A stretch of DNA of 21,024 nucleotides, taken from positions 1,970-22,993 of the forward strand of contig DATW01000004.1 in the NCBI GenBank assembly GCA_002504845.1. The letters are read 5' to 3'. The notes under the pieces were generated by a model. It saw only the letters and a list, made by a program, of their open reading frames with translations, was not told the origin of the DNA and did no database searches. Source of the stretch: Euryarchaeota archaeon UBA250 (GTDB taxonomy: Archaea; Thermoplasmatota; Poseidoniia; Poseidoniales; Thalassarchaeaceae). Below are positions 15,486 through 21,024 of this stretch, in pieces. Positions within the stretch are counted from its first letter, which is position 1; the number at the start of each line of letters is the position of its first letter. The position numbers and the translations under genes were made by a program.

Positions 15486-16433
15486 ATGGAAATGAAAGAT
15501 GTCCTAGATTTTGTCAAAATAGAGCATACTCTTTTTTCCCTGCCATTCGTTCTAATGGGGTTCGTACTTGCAGATCGTCAATTCGGTACAGAAAGCACAG
15601 ATTTGCTTTGGATAATAGTGGCAGCAATAGGTGCAAGGGGGCTTGCAATGGCACTCAACAGGGTGGTAGACAAGGAAATAGACGCGAATAACCCTCGCAC
15701 TGCTTCCAGACACCTACCTTCTGGTAAAATGACTACCATGGAAGCATGGGTACTCTCAGGATTATTCTTGGTTATGCTGCTTTTTTCTGCATGGAGACTT
15801 AATGAAGTGGCTTTGAAGATGGCTTGGTTGCCTGTCCTGGCATTCGTCATATATCCCTACACCAAGAGATTCTCATGGCTGTGTCATTTCTGGATCGGAC
15901 TCTGTCTTGCCCTTGCTCCGGCAGGTGCATGGGTTGCAATATCAGCAGATACCCATGGATGGGCAGCAATAACGGGAGTTGTCCCCTACATGGGCGGAGA
16001 ACGCGTTCTTCTCTGGTACCCTGAAATATTCTTCATATCATTCGGAGTAGCATTGTGGATTACTGCGTTCGATATCAACTATGCACGCATGGATGTGGAA
16101 ATTGATCGTAAGCAAGGGATCAAATCATTTCCTTCTCGTTTTGGATCTGAGGCGACTAGCGGTCTGAGTGTGCTACTCACGTTGGGGTGGTGTGTCTGTT
16201 TCTTCCTCACTGGACTGCAAGGATTTGGTGATTCCCGGGGTTATCGATATTTTCTTTGGATTCCTGCAGTCGTCGTAATGGGGATTTTGAATATCTACGT
16301 GATGACTAAAGAGGTGAAGAATTCTGATCGTACAGAGATTGCAATGGAGAGGTTTCAACAAAATTTGTTCAGATGTTCGATGCTTACGGGTTGGGCTCTA
16401 CTTGGAAGTCTGTTGGTTATGCAGAGCCAATGA
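15486..16433 (+). CDS. UbiA-family prenyltransferase (quinone biosynthesis type)
   Basis: This integral membrane enzyme joins a polyprenyl diphosphate to an aromatic acceptor. Two Asp-rich motifs bind the Mg-diphosphate. The first is N58-x3-D62-x3-D66 in LNRVVDKEIDANNPRTASR. The second is D196/D203/D207 in FDINYARMDVEIDRKQGIKS. About nine hydrophobic helices cover the 315 residues. The first motif followed by NPRT-SR-LPSG is typical of the UbiA/MqnP-like branch that prenylates hydroxybenzoate- or naphthoate-type rings rather than of geranylgeranylglyceryl phosphate synthases. Next to UbiD this points to menaquinone or a related quinone. It would supply the quinone pool used by the respiratory proteins encoded on the opposite strand. 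UvrB begins 10 bases after its stop. Confidence 0.9.
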   Translation: MEMKDVLDFVKIEHTLFSLPFVLMGFVLADRQFGTESTDLLWIIVAAIGARGLAMALNRVVDKEIDANNPRTASRHLPSGKMTTMEAWVLSGLFLVMLLFSAWRLNEVALKMAWLPVLAFVIYPYTKRFSWLCHFWIGLCLALAPAGAWVAISADTHGWAAITGVVPYMGGERVLLWYPEIFFISFGVALWITAFDINYARMDVEIDRKQGIKSFPSRFGSEATSGLSVLLTLGWCVCFFLTGLQGFGDSRGYRYFLWIPAVVVMGILNIYVMTKEVKNSDRTEIAMERFQQNLFRCSMLTGWALLGSLLVMQSQ

Positions 16434-16443
16434 ATGAGGTGGT

Positions 16444-18726
16444 ATGCTGTTCAATTTACATGCAGATTACGGTACTGCTGGGGATCAGCAACAAGCTATC
16501 GATCAGTTGGTTGGTCAGCTTGAAGAAGGACAGGAACGTTGTATTCTACTAGGAGTCACCGGCTCGGGTAAGACCTTCGCCATGGCGAACATAATACAGA
16601 GATTGCAGATGCCAACCCTGATACTGTCGCATAACAAAACTCTTGCTCGTCAGTTATGGCAAGAAATGAGTGAGCTTTTCCAGGATAGTGCTGTGGAGTA
16701 CTTCGTTAGCTACTATGATTACTACCAACCCGAGGCATATCTCCCCAATCGTGATTTGTACATAGACAAAGAATTGCAAATGAATGAGCGAATCGAACAA
16801 GAACGGTTCTCAACTGTGGCATCACTAGTCTCAAGGCCCGACGTCATAGCCATCGGCACCGTATCTACTATCTATGGTTTGAATCCCCCAGAAGTATTCC
16901 AACAGAGTCATGTTCAACTTCACGTGGGACAAGAAATCGAGCCACAGGAAGCTGTTAGAGAACTCATAACACTTCAGTATCGGAGAACAACTGGAGATCT
17001 TGTGCGTGGAGACATAAGACTCAGGGGCGAAGTGCTTGATGTCTGGATGCCAAGTAGGGATGACCCGATCCGTATAAGATTCGGATGGGAAGGTATCGAA
17101 AGGATTCAGGTGTGTGAAGCAGTTAGTTGGGAGCCTCTTGACGAAATAGAAGAAGCATGGATTCATCCGAGAGAGTTCTACATGACGGATGAAGAAAGAT
17201 TCTCCATCGCACTTGAAAACATAGAGTCGGAGCTTAATGAAAGATCTTCTTGGTTCGAATCTAAGGGAAAGGATTTGGAAGCACATAGAATTGAACAGCG
17301 AACGAAATTCGATCTAGAGATGCTGCAAGAACTGGGTTCATGCAAAGGGGTGGAGAACTACTCCCGACATTTCGATGGCAGAGAAATAGGGGAACGACCA
17401 TACTGCCTGCTTGATTTCTTCGCTACCAATGCCGAGAGTTTCCATGGAGGTGCAGATAGATATCTGGTAATCATGGATGAAAGTCACGTCACTCTGCCCC
17501 AAGTAGGGGGCATGTACGCAGGAGATTTTGCTCGAAAGAAGAATCTAGTGGATCATGGGTTCCGCCTACCATGCGCATATGACAACAGACCACTTAGAAT
17601 TGATGAGTTTCAAAAGTTGATTCCAAAAATGCTCTATGTCAGCGCGACACCTGGGGAACGTGAATTCAGACATCTGGCAGAAGTAACCGGACAAGAAGTG
17701 CCGAGAGGGTTACTCCATGCACCCTCTGGAGGAGGAGCGGGCGAAGCCGACATTGCGAAAAGAGAGGGCGATGGTTCCATGGAGAATATTGTCAATTCCA
17801 TAGAGGGCGTTGTCAGTATGGAGATTCGACCTACTGGACTTCTTGATCCGAAAATTGAGGTACGGTCGACAAGTGGCCAAGTCCAGGATCTTCTAAGTGA
17901 GATAAACAGCAGAGTCGAGAAGAACGAGAGGGTTCTGGTCACGGTCCTTACTATCAAATTCGCAGAAGAAGTGTCCGAATATTTGCAAGGAATGGGGATA
18001 AAGGCGCATTATCTTCATTCAGAAATAGACACTCTTGAGCGTTCTGAAATCATCAAGGCTCTGAGAATTGGCCATATTGATGTCATCGTGGGAATAAATC
18101 TCTTGAGGGAGGGACTCGATATTCCTGAGGTTTCTCTCGTTGCAATTTTTGATGCGGCGGCTCAGGGCTTTCTCAGAAATGAACGCAGCCTCCTACAAAC
18201 CATTGGTCGTGCGGCACGTAATGAGAAAGGGTCAGTCATACTCTACGCAGACAGCATATCTCCTGCGATGGAAGGGGCTATTAGGCAAACTTCTGAACGT
18301 AGAAAGCGACAGGAAGCGTACAATCTAGATCACGATGTGATTCCAAAAACTATCGAAAAGGCGCTTCCAACGATGGGGGATGAAACGGAAGACTTGCTTG
18401 CAGGGGTTGCAGGACGCGGTGCCAAGGGTGGTAGGCGTCTGGTAGCTAAGAAGCAACGAACTAGAGATGTGTCCACTTTCGCAAAGAAGTTTGATCTTGG
18501 CGCAGGAGCTTGGACCTCTTCTGATTCGGTTCTTGAGTCGATCTCTCAGCCGGAATGGGTTGATGCAGCCGAAGAGGTGTTGGCTGGTAAAGTGGAGGAT
18601 TCGGAGATGGGTCGGCTTCTTGAAAAATTAGAGAAGGAGATGAAGGCGGCGGCGGCTAGGCTTGACTTCGAAAGAGCGGCCGCTATAAGAGATAGAATTT
18701 CTGAACTTCATTATACGACCAATTGA
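16444..18726 (+). CDS. uvrB: Excinuclease ABC subunit B (UvrB)
   Basis: UvrB is the damage-verifying helicase-like subunit of bacterial-type nucleotide excision repair. It loads with UvrA, opens DNA with its beta-hairpin and recruits UvrC. Seen in order are Walker A GVTGSGKT (37-44) and the hairpin region SYYDYYQPEAYLPNRDLYID (89-108). Then come the Walker B-type MDESH (344-348), YVSATPGE (398-405), LLREGLDIPEVSLVAIF, QTIGRAARNEKG and a C-terminal UVR domain (about 724-757). At 760 residues it exceeds E. coli UvrB (673). About 40 extra residues lie at 415-455 before IRPTGLLDP, and there is a long linker before the UVR motif. The usual DADKEG is DAAAQG (570-575). Archaeal copies are thought to come from bacteria. 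UvrA and UvrC are not in the window. Confidence 0.97.
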   Translation: MLFNLHADYGTAGDQQQAIDQLVGQLEEGQERCILLGVTGSGKTFAMANIIQRLQMPTLILSHNKTLARQLWQEMSELFQDSAVEYFVSYYDYYQPEAYLPNRDLYIDKELQMNERIEQERFSTVASLVSRPDVIAIGTVSTIYGLNPPEVFQQSHVQLHVGQEIEPQEAVRELITLQYRRTTGDLVRGDIRLRGEVLDVWMPSRDDPIRIRFGWEGIERIQVCEAVSWEPLDEIEEAWIHPREFYMTDEERFSIALENIESELNERSSWFESKGKDLEAHRIEQRTKFDLEMLQELGSCKGVENYSRHFDGREIGERPYCLLDFFATNAESFHGGADRYLVIMDESHVTLPQVGGMYAGDFARKKNLVDHGFRLPCAYDNRPLRIDEFQKLIPKMLYVSATPGEREFRHLAEVTGQEVPRGLLHAPSGGGAGEADIAKREGDGSMENIVNSIEGVVSMEIRPTGLLDPKIEVRSTSGQVQDLLSEINSRVEKNERVLVTVLTIKFAEEVSEYLQGMGIKAHYLHSEIDTLERSEIIKALRIGHIDVIVGINLLREGLDIPEVSLVAIFDAAAQGFLRNERSLLQTIGRAARNEKGSVILYADSISPAMEGAIRQTSERRKRQEAYNLDHDVIPKTIEKALPTMGDETEDLLAGVAGRGAKGGRRLVAKKQRTRDVSTFAKKFDLGAGAWTSSDSVLESISQPEWVDAAEEVLAGKVEDSEMGRLLEKLEKEMKAAAARLDFERAAAIRDRISELHYTTN

Positions 18727-18750
18727 AATCTTGATGCGGGAGCCAAAAGC

Positions 18751-19731
18751 ATGGCCGGGTACGATCCGCGTGACTTCGAAGATCCCGTTTTGGATTATGA
18801 TTTCAATAAAATTCAGAATACTTCTGATCTCATTGATCAGATGTCTGTAGCCGGGGGTTTTACTGCTACAAAATTGGCCAAAGCGAGGGACATGCTATCC
18901 AAAATGTTTGAAGAAGCAGGGAGTGAAGGCGTTGTCAATTGGATTTCCTTCCCTGCTGCTCTGTGTGCGACAGGCACTCGTGGCTTCTTCCTCGAATTAG
19001 TAAAAAGGCGTCTAGTTGACGTCATAGTCACAACTTGCGGTACCCTTGACCATGATCTCGCAAGAACATACAGACAATATTTCCATGGTGATTTCGAATT
19101 AGACGATATTGCTCTTGGCCAGCAAGGTCTTAATCGCCTTGGCAATGTTATCGTTCCGAATGAATGCTACGGAGAAATTCTCGAAGCAAAGGTTCTACCC
19201 TGGTTGAGCGAGATAGAGGAAGAGAGGCGTGTATCGAGTGATTCCCCTTGGAATGGTTTCGGCACTGTTGAGCTCTGTTGGGCATTAGGGGATCGGATTG
19301 AAGATGAAGGAAGCCTCCTTTACTGGGCTGCCAAACACAGGATTCCAATCGTAATTCCCGGCATAACTGATGGTTCAATCGGCGCACAATTATTCATGCA
19401 TAGGCAAAGGAGTCCTTCATTCATGATTGACGTTCTTGCAGATGAAGAAATATGTTCAGATCTATCTTGGACGTCCAAAAAAGCGAATGCACTCATGGTA
19501 GGGGGAGGAATCAGCAAGCACCACGTGATTTGGTGGAATCAATATCGAGGGGGGCTCGATTCGGCAATTGGAATTTCAACCGCTCCCGAATACGATGGCT
19601 CACTATCCGGGGCGAGGCTTCGTGAAGCAATATCTTGGGGCAAAATCAGGCCAGAGGCCCCTCACATTCTGGTTGAAGGGGAGGCTAGCATGATTCTTCC
19701 AATACTAGGAGCAGCATTACTTCGTCAATGA
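18751..19731 (+). CDS. dys: Deoxyhypusine synthase
   Basis: This NAD-dependent enzyme moves the aminobutyl group of spermidine (or an analogous polyamine) to a lysine of translation factor aIF5A, the first step of hypusination. Family marks include GTRGFF, TTCGTLDHDLARTY, YFHGDFELDD and PNECYGEI. The active-site block VGGGISKHH follows, with K256 the expected catalytic lysine. It is followed by WWNQYRGGLDSAIGISTAPE, then DGSLSGARLREAISWGKI, which bind NAD and polyamine. The 326-residue length is normal for archaea. ATG 18751 has GGGAG 8 bases upstream. The gene is a strong sign of an archaeal (or eukaryotic) genome. It starts 24 bases after UvrB ends. Confidence 0.96.
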   Translation: MAGYDPRDFEDPVLDYDFNKIQNTSDLIDQMSVAGGFTATKLAKARDMLSKMFEEAGSEGVVNWISFPAALCATGTRGFFLELVKRRLVDVIVTTCGTLDHDLARTYRQYFHGDFELDDIALGQQGLNRLGNVIVPNECYGEILEAKVLPWLSEIEEERRVSSDSPWNGFGTVELCWALGDRIEDEGSLLYWAAKHRIPIVIPGITDGSIGAQLFMHRQRSPSFMIDVLADEEICSDLSWTSKKANALMVGGGISKHHVIWWNQYRGGLDSAIGISTAPEYDGSLSGARLREAISWGKIRPEAPHILVEGEASMILPILGAALLRQ

Positions 19732-19740
19732 GACTGGAGA

Positions 19741-19953
19741 ATGTTCAAAGAGTACTCTTCACTCGGCCGGCCTATGTCTATTGCAGATATGGTACAGAAC
19801 ATGATTGATGAATTGAACGAGGCCATGGCGGACGCAGTGAAGTCCGACAATGGTAACAATGCGGCCATGACTCGTGTTCGCAAGGCAATGCAGTCCGCAA
19901 AGGGCGCTGCACAGGATGTTCGTATGAAGATCAGCAGCATCCGAAACGGATGA
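19741..19953 (+). CDS. Small histone H1-like (Hc1-type) DNA-binding protein
   Basis: The 70-residue protein is mostly helical. Its C-terminal half NNAAMTRVRKAMQSAKGAAQ (about 39-58) closely resembles the 'GNKAAGTRVRKGMQDLKNLAQE' pattern that I recall from Bacteroidetes H1-like/Hc1-family proteins, ending in VRMKISSIRNG. The N-terminal half (MVQNMIDELNEAMADA) would form the preceding helix. Basic residues concentrate in the second helix, which suits nucleic-acid binding. This assignment rests on remembered pattern similarity. Such proteins are thought to compact or bind DNA. It follows deoxyhypusine synthase by 9 bases, with GGAG just before ATG 19741; an internal ATG at 19774 is an alternative start. 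It is convergent with the SDR-like gene, 9 bases away. Confidence 0.7.
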   Translation: MFKEYSSLGRPMSIADMVQNMIDELNEAMADAVKSDNGNNAAMTRVRKAMQSAKGAAQDVRMKISSIRNG

Positions 19954-19962
19954 TCTGCATTA

Positions 19963-20649
19963 TCATTCATACAGATTAGCGAATACTCGCATTATAGCGA
20001 GTCTTAGGGACCCTGATGGCCTCCAGCCGTGAGGCTCGCCACAGTTCCTCATGTGCCTATCGATGCGATCAAGATTTGGCCTAGCAATTTTGTCATGCCC
20101 CCCAGGTAATGGCGTCATAGGGGGCTGTTCCAGGGTACTCGGCCTATGTGTCCCTTCTACTGATGCAGAATAGCGATTCCAGAGGTGAGCTGCCTCAGCA
20201 TACACTGCTTCAGGCCACCATGGTTTCCTCCCGGCCATTAACAATGTTTGACCGGGTGCTGGCAATTTGTTTTCTATTACCATTATCCGTATTGCTTCAG
20301 CAACATCACCTACAGGCAACCAGAATCTTGGCTTTTTAATTCCAGAATGCATATCAGAACCAGATATTGCGTCAGCGATTATTGAATGGAAGGTGCCATC
20401 CTCCCACAAAGGGTCGCAAATGTCCGTTATGACGTCCCTCACCAGTATTAGTGGCGATTGGGAGGAGATTTTTTCTTCCCCCCACGGGAGAATAGAAAGT
20501 CCGGATGCCTCGATGCCAACGCCGATCTCAAGCTGGCACAAATCATCATGCTGCTGTTGATGATATGGTATTGTATCAAGTCTGGATGCTATGGCATCTC
20601 TGAGGGGTCCTTGTGGACCCAGGACCTCAGCCACTCTCGGCATAGGCAT
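19963..20649 (-). CDS. Degenerate SDR/epimerase-like protein, function unknown
   Basis: The 228-residue protein resembles the second half of extended short-chain dehydrogenases. LILVRDVITDICDP is followed by a helix and then KPRFWLPVGDVAEAIRIMVI (about 106-124), which matches the strand-plus-DVA helix before the substrate domain. After it come LPAPGQTLLMAGRKPWWPEAV and a basic C-terminal tail. The N-terminus has only a short glycine-containing turn (VLGPQGPLRDAIASRL), and neither a clear GxxGxxG dinucleotide site nor a YxxxK catalytic pair is visible. It may have lost catalysis or may be a different fold. ATG 20649 starts 3 bases after the aminotransferase stop, so the two are coupled and probably act together. 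Confidence 0.55.
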   Translation of the reverse strand: MPMPRVAEVLGPQGPLRDAIASRLDTIPYHQQQHDDLCQLEIGVGIEASGLSILPWGEEKISSQSPLILVRDVITDICDPLWEDGTFHSIIADAISGSDMHSGIKKPRFWLPVGDVAEAIRIMVIENKLPAPGQTLLMAGRKPWWPEAVYAEAAHLWNRYSASVEGTHRPSTLEQPPMTPLPGGHDKIARPNLDRIDRHMRNCGEPHGWRPSGSLRLAIMRVFANLYE

Positions 20650-20652
20650 CTC

Positions 20653-21024
20653 TCAATTTGCAAGGATTCCTTCAACCATCTGGTCGTCCTCGATGAATGA
20701 TTTCAAACAAGATTCTACGAGTGATACAATCATATCAATTTCTTCTGACGTGATTAGGAAATGCGGAGTGAACCTTAGCGCATTTACCCCTCCATGTATC
20801 ACGCCCAGCCCGTTTCTTCGGCACCATTGCTCAACTCCGTCCACCCCTACCACTGTAAATCGTGCAGGGTCTAGTTCTGCCGATAGCAAAAGACCGGTTC
20901 CCTGCACCTGTGTTATACATCCTGGCATTGCCGCAGAGAGTTTCTCTAATTTACTTACGAATTCTTTACCCCTTTCCCTGATATTTTGACGTAATTCTGG
21001 AGTTATGCTATCAAGAACAGAGAT
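20653..21024 (-). CDS. Class III aminotransferase, C-terminal end (5' partial)
   Basis: The frame is open to the right edge of the window, giving 123 residues of the C-terminal domain. The segment QVQGTGLLLSAEL and the end motif GVNALRFTPHFLITSEEIDM are typical of the PLP fold-type I class III family (acetylornithine, ornithine, 4-aminobutyrate and related aminotransferases). The active-site lysine lies outside the window. Substrate cannot be decided from this end. The downstream SDR-like gene starts 3 bases after its stop, so they form an operon. Confidence 0.85.
   Translation of the reverse strand: MSVLDSITPELRQNIRERGKEFVSKLEKLSAAMPGCITQVQGTGLLLSAELDPARFTVVGVDGVEQWCRRNGLGVIHGGVNALRFTPHFLITSEEIDMIVSLVESCLKSFIEDDQMVEGILAN

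Overview
The window looks like chromosomal DNA from an uncultured, probably marine, euryarchaeote of the Thermoplasmatota, most like Poseidoniales (Marine Group II) or Marine Group III. The assignment is inference. The archaeal markers are deoxyhypusine synthase, an archaeal-type uS2, a long archaeal FKBP, a geranylgeranyl-reductase-type flavoprotein, TATA-like boxes placed for leaderless transcripts and frequent GTG starts. Bacterial-type genes sit among them: UvrB, a Bacteroidetes-style H1-like protein and a lipobox lipoprotein. Coding density is very high, and most genes abut or overlap by a few bases. No rRNA, complete tRNA, CRISPR array, insertion sequence or prophage was found.

Left part (1-5611). 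The end of a GT4 glycosyltransferase is followed by a convergent four-helix, histidine-bearing membrane protein. Next comes a fused 3-hydroxyacyl-CoA dehydrogenase/enoyl-CoA hydratase. Its stop codon overlaps that of a small, previously easy-to-miss minus-strand reading frame that is either split by a frameshift or is two coupled micro-ORFs. A divergent promoter region with a perfect palindrome separates this from three consecutive winged-helix regulators: one HxlR type and two with tandem HTH domains.

Middle (5617-13420, minus strand). In transcription order this runs: geranylgeranyl-reductase-like flavoprotein, CcmF-type cytochrome c assembly protein, FKBP isomerase, membrane-anchored blue-copper protein, lipoprotein, ribosomal protein uS2, a CxxC protein and tRNA-dihydrouridine synthase. 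Diverging to the right are a UbiD decarboxylase and a UbiA prenyltransferase. Together the GGR, CcmF, cupredoxin, UbiD and UbiA genes suggest a respiratory module: isoprenoid quinone synthesis and tailoring, haem delivery to c-type cytochromes, and a periplasmic-side copper electron carrier. uS2, the CxxC protein and Dus form a translation/tRNA group.

Right part (16444-21024). UvrB, deoxyhypusine synthase and a small basic H1-like protein follow UbiA on the plus strand. They meet a convergent minus-strand pair: a class III aminotransferase cut by the window edge and a degenerate SDR/epimerase-like protein. I saw no obvious new defence or mobile system. The best leads are the split small gene and its operator region, the H1-like protein, the CxxC protein coupled to Dus, and the long UbiD with an apparent internal C-terminal duplication.
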